Part shown: in pieces, positions 11,801 through 21,392 of the stretch
How positions within the stretch are numbered: position 1 is the first letter of the stretch
Layout: every line of letters starts with the position of its first letter
Assembly (NCBI GenBank): GCA_019279435.1
Contig: JAAALK010000289.1
Location: forward strand, 34,291,067 to 34,355,066
Length of the DNA: 64,000 nt
DNA from: Zizania palustris
Taxonomy: Eukaryota > Streptophyta > Magnoliopsida > Poales > Poaceae
Reading direction: 5' to 3'
Notes under the pieces: generated by a model
The model's input: the letters and a program-made list of their open reading frames with translations, nothing else
What the model was told of the DNA's origin: nothing
The model's database searches: none
Program-made: the position numbers and the translations under genes

Positions 11801-13359
11801 CACGGTCACTTGCCTTCGAGCACATCTTATTACTCCTTGATGTTTGTTGAGCCAGTCCATTCCTAGAATAAGATCCAAACCTTGGCATTCTATCAGAATG
11901 GGATCGGCCCAAAATATGGTACCTTGGATATCTACCCATACCCTCGTACTATAAGAGTGGGCTTGAGTTTGTTTGCCTGGGGTGTCTATCAGTACCAACC
12001 TTGCTAATTCGCATTTGTTCAGGTTATGTTTTTCCACAAAAGTTGTGGAAATGAAGGAGTGCGTAGCTCCAGTATCAAATAAGACCACTACAGGTGCTGA
12101 ATGTATGGTGAACTTACCCATGACGATCTCCGGTGCAGCCTGGGCTTCCTCGACGGAGACATGATTGACGCGGGCGCGGATGGCAGGATTGGCCGTGACT
12201 CCTTGTGGACGCTTGGGATGGGGGCACTAGTGGGAGTAATGCCCTTCTTGGCGGTAGTTGAAATAGATCACAGGCTTGCCATGCTTGTCGCACAGGACCT
12301 CTGCTTTCTTGGCAGGGGTGGATGGAGCAGCTGGTGTGGTAGGAGCGGGGTGAGGATGTCCTGCCCCCGGGTTGTTGGCGGGTGGAGCGGGACGGTACAC
12401 CGGGCGCGGGTGATATTGGGGCACCGGTGGGGGAGGTGCAAAACGTGGCCTCTGTGGCATTCCTTGGTTCTGGCGGAAGGCGATCATCCTCTTCTTCTTC
12501 AGGTCGACCTTGTTCTGCTCGGTCTCCTGAATAATGGCCTTGTTGACCAACTTCTGAAAGTTAGCGTAGTCTCCGGAGACCAGCTGAAGCGAAAGCTCGT
12601 CCTTCATCCCCCGGAGAAACTTGGACTACCAGGCTGTATCAGTAAGGACTTAAGCTCGTCCTTCATCCCCCGGAGAAACTTGGACTACCAGGCTGTATCA
12701 GTAAGGACTTCCTCTGGTGCATACCGGGCCAACCGGTTAAACTCATGCATATATTCCGTGACGGACCTACTTCCTTGTTGCAGGTCCCTAAATTCCTGCT
12801 GTTTTTGGGCCATAATGCCATCGGGGACGTGGGCAGCGCGGAAAGCGGTGGAGAACTCCGCCCAGGTATGGACGTGTCCCTCTGGCAGAGTCTCACACGG
12901 GTTATCCCACCATTCCGCGGTGGGTCCCTGGAGTTGGTGGGCAGCGAAGGCTACCCTCTTCTACTTAGAGCATGGCAGGAGATCCAACTTCTTCCCTATG
13001 GTTCTCAACCAATCACCAGCCTCAATTGGGTTGATGGTGCTCAAGAAAACGGGATGCCGGATACGGAGGAACTCAGACAACTGAGAAACTGGTGTCGGAG
13101 CTGGAGTGGCGGGACGTGGGAGCTCGGGCTGCTGCTGGTGCAGACGGAAGAGTTGGGCCTATTGCTCTTGCATCTGGTTCTACTGTTGTTGCATCTAATT
13201 CAGTAGCGTGGCTATCAACTGATTTTGGTTGGCCATCATTTTGACCAGAGTGGGGTGATTGGCGACTGGGGCCTGCCTTTGCCCCGTCGCTCCCCATTGG
13301 GGCAGATTCCCGTTATCTCCTCCGTTCTGAGGAGCATCGGATCCTTGAGTATTTGTCAT
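8819..13359 (-). pseudogene. Element 1 gag-pol, inactivated
   Basis: The gag ATG is at 13359 (MTNTQGSD), preceded by CTCCAG. The gag capsid region keeps GDWLRTIGKKLDLLPC and AAEWWDN-like motifs. The zinc knuckle near 12250 has lost two cysteines (CFNC became YFNY). Protease keeps LFDTGATHSF (about 12080). RT keeps the FIDDILIYSK active site (about 11150). RNase H, the integrase HHCC finger, the catalytic region and a C-terminal chromodomain follow. Compared with element 2 there are stops where element 2 has Gln or Trp (12227-12229, 10453-10455, 10237-10239, 9661-9663, 9292-9294). There is also a one-base gain near 11217 in RT, a 59 bp tandem duplication in gag, and a one-base loss near 8853 in the chromodomain. 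It cannot encode a working polyprotein. Confidence 0.9.
12593..12710. repeat. 59 bp tandem duplication inside gag
   Basis: The 59 bp unit at 12593-12651 is repeated at 12652-12710 with no visible difference. Because 59 is not a multiple of three, it shifts the gag frame. Element 2 has a single copy at the matching place. Confidence 0.95.
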
Positions 13360-13546
13360 CCTGGAGTTTTCCAAAACAGACATACATTTAGGGGGATTGT
13401 GACTAAGTTTTATTTCTAGCAAGTTTTGAACTTAGAATAATTACATATAGATTCCTTATTCAATCTTCACCCATGCCTTATCTTTGACATGAGCGACGAT
13501 ACCATCCAAGCAACAAAAGGAAAACAATCAACCGTAAAAACTACGT

Positions 13547-14365
13547 CTAAGGTAGCTCGGGGGAAGTCTCGATCGCTGGCTCGGTGGAGAGGGTCGGTGC
13601 AGGGGTGGTGGAGCTGGATGGCCCGGCAGGAGGGGCACTGCGGGAGATCCTCTTGGGCCTAGCCGAAGGGATCTGGAGTACCTTCCGCTTGCATGGCGGA
13701 AGGGGAGCGACCTTCTCTAGGTCCTTCTGTAGCTCCTCTATCTGGCGGCGTAGCTGTGCGGTGTCGACGACGCCTTGGCGCAGAAGCTCGTTCTGTTGCC
13801 TCAACTCCTCCACCTCGGCGGCCAAGTTGCGCCCCTGCTGAACCTGGCAGCGAAGGTCGGCGTTCTCGCGGTTCAAGCTCTCCGACGAGTGGCGATAATA
13901 GTCAATGGTGTCGTGCTGGCTGTCGGCGTCGAGGACGTCCTCGGTGTGAAGGTCGTCCATGGCTTCCAGAAGTCGAAAGGTGCGGGCGATGGCGGAGTTG
14001 CGCTGGGAGAACGTGCTGACGTAGATGCTGCGGTGGCTCCCCGGAGTGCGCATGGGCATGAAGCGGTAGGCGGTGTTAAGAAGCTAGCCATCGTAGACCA
14101 ACCGTAGCTCGGAGAGGGTCTAGAGAGCGGCGCGCTGGCTGGCCACCACGAAGGAAGGTCCTCTGACTCCATGGGTGAAGAACGCGAGTTGTGTGGCGGA
14201 GGGGCGGATGACGACTCCGGCCTCGCAGTAGCTCTTGCTCACATCGGGAAAGATCCCGTGGAACGCGGGCTCATGCTCGAATCCGAGGAAGTTGACGAGC
14301 ATGCGAAGCTCGCGGATGAACCCAGCCTCATCGCGGAGAGTCCCACTCATGGTATGGACCGGCAT
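13547..14365 (-). pseudogene. Element 1 pre-gag ORF (coiled-coil protein), two stops
   Basis: Between PBS and gag, in the gag orientation, lies a reading frame starting MPVHTMSG at 14365. Two TAG codons interrupt it, near 14117 and 14083. It continues to 13547 ending SPELP. It is homologous along its length to the intact 259-residue ORF of element 2: shared features are RELRM..NFLGF.HEP, RTPGSHRSIY, AMDDLHTE.VLDAD, a Glu/Gln/Leu-rich coiled coil, and a basic Pro-rich tail. The ATG directly follows TTTTGTAG, an excellent 3' splice site. Function unknown. Confidence 0.8.
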
Positions 14366-14486
14366 CTACAAAAGAGAGAAATTTTGTTGTAAAGACTCTG
14401 AAAGACGAGGTAGTGAGTAGTTTGTAAGAAAATACGGTTAATATAAGTCCTAGGGTCAGGTCTGTTTCACTTCCTACAGTCAAGTC

Positions 14487-14499
14487 GGCTCTGATACCA
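14487..14499 (-). other. Primer-binding site (tRNA-Met type), element 1
   Basis: The minus strand reads TGGTATCAGAGCC, complementary to the 3' end of initiator tRNA-Met. It lies three bases inside the 5' LTR boundary at 14503. The identical site occurs in element 2. Confidence 0.93.
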
Positions 14500-14502
14500 T
14501 CT

Positions 14503-16882
14503 TGTAACGCCCAGATTTAATAAATCCGGACCTTTATTGAAATTCCATAGAAAATCAATAAATCAAGACGTTCATCACACGATCGCGCAAATACGACAAG
14601 AATTCATGGTTCGTAGACCATATTAGTACAAAAGTGTTAGAATAAAAGAGAAACTAATAAAATAAGGGTCCTAGATGAACGCCTCCTTCCAGTCTCGTCT
14701 TGACTGGGTCGCTACTCCAGACCTTCATCCTCCTCGTAGTAGACGGGCTCTGGTGGTGTAAGTCAACGGGGGTGAGTACAATCATACTCAGCAAGCCACC
14801 GGATGCAAATATAATGCTGAGTAATAACAAGGAAGGTAGTGGCTAATTTTGCGGAAAAGCATATTTTTAAAGCAATTAAATGTGATCAAGTTATTATTAC
14901 AGAAATGTAAACATGTGTATGCATCATCTTCTACCTCGAGGGGTACAGTCAGCCCACCCTCGCTCAATAGTCCTTACATGCCATGAATAACACAAACTTT
15001 CAAGCAATGGTAAACAAACTGCGAGAAGTCACACAACCCGCCCTTGACCATGGGCTCGGCTTTTCGAAAAGATTTAAAAACTCTGATCAGAGGTGTACCA
15101 CTGTACCCACAAGGCACGCACTCATCCCACACACCAAAGTGTAACGAGATGACCCATACCACAGGAACTCGTGCCAAAACCTTCCATATGGAACTCTCCA
15201 ACCCGACAACACCCTCTTATGGGTTTCATATGGTGCCCCGACGTGTCGAGCCAACACCATACCCCCCCTTGAGCCATGTCGGCACAAGTCACCCGCAGGT
15301 TGCCCCTTGCCCCCCTCCACTATGGTGCATCGAGTCGGTTTGTTCCATACTTCCGATTAGGACTTACCCATTAGACTTGAGGTTAGTATGGAAGTGCTTT
15401 GCAACAGATCCCGCAGACTGGTCCTTATAGTGCCCTGGGTGCGACAAACCAATGCCCTAGCTTGCACCCAGAACCCACCATACTTATAACATAGCCAACT
15501 CCAATAGAGTCAAGAGACGAGAATAACGGGGAAATACATATAATAGAATCCATCTATCTATGACTCATTATTTTATCCTATAGAAGTTGTGTCGATACAT
15601 TGGACACTAGCTAATATAATATTATAGAGTGTCAAGGAGTTTAGGCTCAATAAGCATGGCTTGGGTTTACACACCCGGCACGACACGCGCGTTAAGGGTA
15701 CAATACCCTTCATCTCCGGTGACGGCGGGGCTCGGGCGCGGCGGCGACGGCGAGGGCCTAGGGGCCTAGCTTTCGGCTGAAATGGAAAGAGGAGGGGACG
15801 GTGGTCATGACCGTACCTGCGAAGGCGGAGGTGGATGTCTGATGGCGACCGGTGACGAGGGTAGACGACAAGGGCGTTTCGGGTGGTTGGCGGCGACGAT
15901 GATCCGGTGGTCCTTACGGCCAACCAAGGGGAGGCCGGTGATGGGCGGTCGACGGGGATCCCGACGGTGGCGATGGCGTGGACGGCGGGGGTCTGTGTCG
16001 TTGGTGAGTGATGACCAGAGGTGAAGCCGAGGCAGCGGGCATCTAGGCATCGCACGGCCTCGGTAGTGCGTGGCTAGGGCGGCTAGCGGTGTGGCGGAGT
16101 GCGGTGAGCCGAGGGGGTCTTTATAGGGTCATCGGTGGTGGCCAAACGGAAGGAAACCGAAGGTTTCCTTCCTTCGCCAGCGAGGGTTCCATTTGCGTGG
16201 GCTAGCTTCCAATTACACGAACGCGCGTCGGCTAAAGGGGGAAAGGGATCGCTGGGGTCGAGGGAAGGGAGTCCGAGGTGGACCCAGGCGGATAGGGGCG
16301 GCCAGCGGCGGGGAATGGATGGGTGGTCGCCGGAAAGGAAAGGGGGGATCCCCTTCCATCGGAGACGATGGATCTGACAAGTGGGTCCCACCTGTCAGCG
16401 GGCGAGTGGGAAAGGAAAGGGCCGATAGACGGGCCCGGGCTGTCAGTGGCGGAGGAAGGCGCTAGCGAGGCTGACGGGTGGGCCAGGCAGAGGCGGGCAC
16501 GGGGAGGAGAGAGGGGGTGCGAGTGCCAACAGGCGGACTCCACATGCCAGCGACGCATGGCTTGGACTGGACTGGGCTGGAGCCGATTGCGGGTTTGCGG
16601 CCCAAGGTTATTTAAAATGTATTTTTCCATTAAAATAATTTCAGTAAATCATTTATTTGATTAAAAGTTGAATCACTGTTGATAAAAATTTGTAAAAATT
16701 CCAAAAATTATATCTTGGCCTCTAGATTCCACCATAAATTTTCCAAGTTAAAATTTGAAGTATTCCTTCCTGTTTGGCTTTAATAGGGTTCTTTTAGTAT
16801 TTTCTTTAATTTCATAAATCACTTGTATTCCAGAAAATTCATTTTCTTTATTTTATTTATTTTTAATTCTTGGGATGTTACA
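14503..16882 (-). repeat. Element 1 5' LTR (2380 bp, internally deleted)
   Basis: It has the same termini as 5591-8776. The sequence jumps from GGGTTTACACAC (about 15673) straight to CCGGCACGACACGCGCG, whereas the partner LTR has about 816 extra bases there (6763-7578). A small palindromic gain, GGAAACCGAAGGTTTCC, sits at about 16151. A consensus splice donor GGTAAGTC lies on the minus strand with the intron starting at 15367. Confidence 0.9.
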
Positions 16883-16887
16883 AATAT
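16883..16887. repeat. Target-site duplication AATAT (right copy, element 1)
   Basis: It matches the copy at 5586-5590 and defines the right boundary of element 1. Confidence 0.92.
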
Positions 16888-17720
16888 GCTTCCCAATCTT
16901 GTGACTGAACGAAGTCGGTTTGAAGCACCGTTGGGGCCGGAACGGGACTTTCATGGTGAAGGCCTATGGTTCCTTATGGAACGAGTACCGGAGGGGCCAC
17001 GGTTGGGCTTGCAGAACTTTAGGTATGTTCTGTTGACGGGGAACCAAAGTGTGCTCTTAGATCCTTGGCATAGTGATAGGTGCTCCGGGGGTAGCAGTTT
17101 GGGGGTACTATCTTTTGGTAGGGGTACTACGGAGGGCTCCGTAGTTCCCGTGACGGTGCCTGCAGCTCCCTTTTTGGAGGTCTAAATGTGCCTTTGCGTA
17201 GCGGTCATGTTCTTACTTTTCTTCGGAGGTATGGCTTCAAAGATTTGATGGTAGAGAGGTTAGTTTAGTACTAAGCTCCCAACTGACGATACCAATTATT
17301 GGCGTAAAAGATTATGCCTATATGTTTGAATAGCCTCGAAGAGCTAGCTCAGAGACAAAGCTAAGTTCCCATTAGTTCAGGCCTCCAAAAGGGATATAAT
17401 CTTATGTCCTGTTTGATGTATATTCTTAGGATGAGTTATCAGGTCCCTATTACAATTGAAAGGGCAGGTATTTATAGGCTAAGATATAACATGAAAATAT
17501 TATTTTGTTCTCTAGTTACAACTGTCGTTGTGGACTTTGTGCACAAGACTCTGTAGCGGCAGAATAGTGAAACCAAGTGTGAACACAACTGAAAAAGCAA
17601 ACTTCTTGTCGTATATTGCGGCGTGTATTTTCCTTCTCTAAATTTTTATTCCTTTTGCTTTGACTTATTATTATTTTCTTTTCTATAAAAATTCAGTCTG
17701 TGACAAAAAATAAGGACACG
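16888..17720 (-). other. Older gypsy leader/LTR fragment
   Basis: This is the continuation of the gypsy fragment that element 1 interrupted. Positions about 17280-17630 are clearly related to 62585-62935 (shared GGGCAGGTATTTATAG, TTTGTGCACAAGACTC, AATAGTGAAACCAAGTGTGAACACAACT). On the minus strand, CTATAAATA near 17476 looks like the TATA box of an LTR promoter. No coding region is convincing. Confidence 0.5.
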
Positions 17721-17721
17721 G

Positions 17722-17885
17722 TTTGATAGGGTTTGAAGTTTAATGCTCTTTTTTTGGCGTGCCGATGGAAAATGAGCCACGAATGTCAGATTTTCACTAT
17801 TTTTCATACCGGTAAATAGAAAATCATAAAAAAAATAAAAATAGTATCATTTACTATTGTTTCTCATTTTTTTCTGATGCCACTT
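17722..17885 (+). repeat. R block (left half): dispersed repeat around the kinase locus
   Basis: The sequence (TTTGATAGGGTTTGAA, GATGGAAAATGAGCCACG, ACCGGTAAATAGAAAATCAT) recurs at 29697-29935 and 31444-31860. The second half of this copy lies across the CACTA element at 28027-28180. This shows what the target looked like before insertion. Confidence 0.75.
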
Positions 17886-18205
17886 CACTACCGGAAAGAG
17901 CACATTTGCCGAGTGTCCTAAGATTTGCCGAGTGCATTCCTTCAGGCACCCGGCAAACCCTGATTTGCCGAGTATACAAAGAAATACACTCGGCAAACAT
18001 ATTACACTCAGCGAATAAAATTGTTTGCCGAGTGCCTTATCCATGGCACTCGGCAAACCTGTGGAAAAAACCCGCTGCACCAGGTTTGCTGACGCCGTTG
18101 TAACGGCAGAGGGGGAAAGAATGGTTTGCCAAGTGCCACTAACGGACACTCGGCAAACACCAGTATTTGCCGAGTGTGATTTAATAAAACACTCGGCAAA
18201 GGTGA
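17886..18205. repeat. CACTA left subterminal repeat array
   Basis: At least nine units of TTTGCCGAGTG or its complement CACTCGGCAAA occur, usually as inverted pairs separated by 10-30 bases. More pairs occur at 19047-19136 and 19981-20130. Such arrays are the binding sites for the element's DNA-binding protein and give the ends their capacity to form stems. Confidence 0.9.
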
Positions 18206-19980
18206 AAATCCCATTATTTCATGTGAGATCACAATTTAAGCCTACATCACATTTTAAACATGTTTTGAACTTGAATTTTTTTTACACTCATAATGCAACG
18301 TATGTTAGGCCATGGAAAAGTTTCATATTTTTCTAAGTGGGTTTGCTATTTTTAATAAATTAATCATGTTTCTAGGATTTACTTCCAAGTGGGTCAAATT
18401 TCAACTAAATGTACATGAAATAATGACTCAAAAATTATGGAAAAATCATATTTGTGTTCATGATTACATTTGTAATCTTTTACAACTAAATATAACTAAA
18501 TATTAAAATCTAATTTACGACACTCGACCGGCAAAATGCAGGTTAATGGTTTTTTAATTATAGAAAATGTAATTGATGCCTAAAAAATATGACACTTGAC
18601 ATGGTGTCATTATATCATACATATATAATATGGTAAAAAATTCATAATGTTTCGACAAAGTTTTCAAGTATAACCTTTAGAAATTGGACAATCTTCGAGA
18701 AGGTTTAGGAGTTTAGGGATGAAATGAGTTAGGTTTAGAAGCAAATCGATATTCAAATATTTGTTTGAACTTAAAACTTTTTTTACTACTAAAACTCAAT
18801 TTATCTTATACAATGTCAAAAATTGGCATTTTTTAGAGTTAGTTTGCTATTTTTGGTTAAAAAAGTTGTTTATAGGATTTTAAGTAAAAGATCCCAAATT
18901 TAAACTACAAGTGCCTTATATTTGTTTATTTGAACTTAGAAATTTTCTAGGATGAAATATTAGTGTATATTATATAATGCAAAATTATGGGATTTTTTAC
19001 TGTCTTTATTCTATTTTAGTTTTTTTTTTAAAAATAGTATAAAAAATCTTTGCCAAGTGCAAATAGAAATGGCACTCAACAAAGACCCAAAAAAATCACT
19101 TTTGCCGAGTGCCATATCTAAATGCACTCGGCAAAGTATGATGATCCCATTATTTCATGTGAAAACATATTTTGACTCTATATCACATTTAAAACATGTT
19201 TAGAACTTGAATTTTTTTGGCAGTCATAATTCAACATCTATTAATCTATGGAAAATTTTCATACTTTTATGAGTGGGCTTGCTATTTTTAATAAATTAAT
19301 CCTATTTCTAGGATTTACTTCAAAGTGGGTCAAATTACAACTGCATGTACATGAAATAATGACTCAAAAATTGTAGAAAAATCATATTTATGTTCATGAT
19401 TCTATTTTTAATCTTTTACAACTAAATATATCTAAATATTTAAAATATAATTTACGACGCTCGGGCGGCAACATGGAGCTTAATGGTTTTTTAATTCTAT
19501 AAAATTAAATTGATGCCTAAAAAATATGATACTTGACATGGTGTCATTATATCATACATATATACTGTGATAAAAATTTCATAATATTTCGACAAAGTTT
19601 TCATGTACGACATTTGGAAACTGGAGAATCCACGAGAAGGTAAATGTGTTTATGGATGGAATGAGCTAGGTTTAGAAGGAAATCGATATTCAACTCTTTG
19701 TTTTCCATTAAAACGTTTTGTACTAATAAATCCCAATGTATCTTATATCATGTCCAAATTTGGGATTTTTTAGTACTAGCTTGCTATTTTTAGTTAATTG
19801 AAATTCTTTATATAATTTAATTAAAAGATCACAAATTTGAAATATAAGTGCATTAAATTTGTTTATTTGAACTAAGAAAATTTGTAGGAGTAAAAATAAC
19901 TGTATATTATATAATGCCAAATTATGGGATTTTTACTGTCTTTTTTTCCATTTTAGTTTTTTTTTTAAAAAATAAAAAAA
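18206..19980. repeat. Two tandem AT-rich spacer units inside the CACTA left arm
   Basis: About 18190-19045 and 19137-19980 are diverged copies of each other, each about 0.9 kb. They share AACTTGAATTTTTTT, TAATCATGTTTCTAGGATTTACTTC (degenerate) and GACTTGACATGGTGTCATTATATC-like stretches. Each is bounded by a GCCGAGTG pair. Sequences related to this spacer recur, in either orientation, throughout 28.7-32.7, 39.6-40.1 and 57.6-60.1 kb. Confidence 0.75.
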
Positions 19981-20144
19981 TCTTTGCCGAGTGCAATATC
20001 CCTGGCACTCGGCGAAGAAAGGGTTTTTTAAAAAAATAATATTTACCGAGTGCCTCACTAATGGCACTTGGCAAAGTTTTTCAAAAAAAACTCGTTTGCC
20101 GAGTGCCTCCTAATTTGGCACTCGGCAAACCTCAAATCCTTCTA

Positions 20145-20545
20145 AAAAAGGCCCGCAGATCCCCCGTCGTCGCCGCCTGCTCCCCAGCTCCCCCGCCGTC
20201 GCCTGCTCCCCCGCGCCCCCCTGCTCCCCCGCCACCGGCAGCCCCCCTGCGCCCACGCCGCCGGCCGCCCAGCCCCGTCGCCGCCCTCCCCCGCGCCCCA
20301 CCACCGGCCACGCCGGCGCCCCCACCGCCGGCCCCCCCCTCAGCCCCCGTCGCCGGCCTCCCCCGCACCTCGCCGCCGGCAAGCCGGTCCCCTCGCCGGC
20401 CGGCTCCACCTCCTCCCCCCGGCGCCTCCTCCTCCCCCGGCGCCCCCGGCGCCCCTGGCCCCTCCTCCTCCGGCCGCCGGCCCCCTCGCTCCGGCCGCCG
20501 TCTCCGCCGCCTCCTCCACCCCCGACCCCTAGCTCCTCTGGTATT
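20145..20545. other. C/G-rich, proline-codon-like low-complexity tract
   Basis: About 400 bases dominated by CCG, CCC and GCC, in sharp contrast to AT-rich flanks. It is open in several frames on both strands, which is what such composition produces by chance. Its position, upstream of the transposase, fits a CpG-rich promoter/leader zone of the CACTA element (inference). Confidence 0.5.
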
Positions 20546-20650
20546 TTTGACACGTAAAATTTAGGTTTTTAAATTTTTGTTTGAAATTAGTTTAAATTTT
20601 GTGGTGATGCTATATTACATCAAATGTTAGTTTATTCATTTGTTGAAATT

Positions 20651-20702
20651 TCATATATATATATATATGTGTGTGTGTATGTGTGTGTGTCTATATATAT
20701 AC
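20651..20702. repeat. AT/GT microsatellite
   Basis: Alternating (AT)n, (GT)n, (AT)n run within the CACTA element. Confidence 0.9.
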
Positions 20703-20884
20703 ATGTTAGTTTATACATGTTAGTTGAAATTAATGACATATTTAATGTAATGTTTAATCACATATGTAATCACATGTTTAATGCCATGAATATACCATGT
20801 TGTTCTAATATACATGTTTTAGAAATTTTAATATAATCGTTGTAATAGTTTTTATGTTTTAATGATTATGTTGATTAATATCTT

Positions 20885-20990
20885 TTGTATGTGGATGCCG
20901 GCCATCGTGCCGTGATATATATATGTGTATGTGGATGTCATCCATTGCATCGTGATATGTGTATGTGGGTGACGACCATTGTGTCATCCT
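20885..20990. repeat. Short tandem repeat, GTATGTGGATG(C/T)C units
   Basis: Three units of about 36-45 bases share the pattern GTATGTGG(A/G)TG, a CCAT core, then CGTGATAT or a variant. Non-coding, in the transposase leader region. Confidence 0.6.
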
Positions 20991-21124
20991 ATTTTAATTT
21001 TTCTTGTTATTGTCGCGTAACCTAGGCGTCTCCCATTCGGAAGAGTTACGGTTTGGAATATGCATGTCTTTGCATATTTATGGCCATAACTATTTCGAAT
21101 TGTCCACGTTTGGACAACCGTAAG

Positions 21125-21318
21125 ATGCGTAGATTGAGCTCGTTTTCATGCCCCGTTCCGATTCGACTCATGGTTTCGGCAGCACCTCCCCATTGTTCTC
21201 CGAACGCACATCCTCTTGGCATGTTGCCCAGACGTGCGTTTGGAGAGCAGCGGGGAGATGCTGCGGAAATTTTGGGTTGGATCGGAACGGAGTGTGAAAA
21301 TGAGCTCAATCTACGCAT
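21125..21318. other. Large imperfect hairpin in the transposase leader
   Basis: Arms of about 87 bases (21125-21211 and 21232-21318) are inverted copies with roughly 20% mismatch. The left arm starts ATGCGTAGATTGAGCTC and the right arm ends GAGCTCAATCTACGCAT. The loop is about 20 bases. It ends 74 bases before the transposase ATG, so it would be transcribed in the leader. Because it is an inverted repeat, both strands show similar open frames, which I do not regard as genes. Confidence 0.85.
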
Positions 21319-21392
21319 TCTCTGGTGGGATTAGGACCTATCTTACCTATCTAACCCCTAAACATGAGTGTTGTTTCCTAGTTTAGTTCAAG

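Larger units (their letters stand above)
5591..16882 (-). mobile_element. Element 1: complete but inactive Ty3/gypsy chromovirus
   Basis: An 11.3 kb LTR retrotransposon in minus orientation. Its parts, in transcriptional order, are the 5' LTR (16882 to 14503), a tRNA-Met PBS (14499 to 14487), a pre-gag ORF (14365 to 13547), gag and pol ending in a chromodomain (13359 to 8819), a polypurine tract, and the 3' LTR (8776 to 5591). AATAT duplications flank it. Pol order is protease, reverse transcriptase, RNase H, integrase, chromodomain, as in plant chromoviruses (Tekay/Del-like; clade inferred). Every major ORF carries stops or shifts. The LTRs have diverged visibly and one lacks about 816 bp, so this is an old copy. 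It sits inside an older minus-strand gypsy fragment. Confidence 0.92.

Noticed and set aside
12101..13084. 327-codon open frame antisense to element 1 gag
   Set aside because: Lies opposite gag, has no known domain, and its length reflects GC-rich antisense composition. The gag frame explains the sequence.
17886..18205. Regular short repeats that could look like a CRISPR array
   Set aside because: Units are inverted pairs with irregular spacing at a CACTA terminus in a plant genome. No cas genes.
20061..20564. Proline/arginine-rich open frames on both strands
   Set aside because: Low-complexity C/G tract lacks stops in any frame by composition. No start context, domain or homologue in the window.
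21046..21334. Similar 90-codon proteins on both strands
   Set aside because: A consequence of the inverted repeat at 21125-21318, not two genes.
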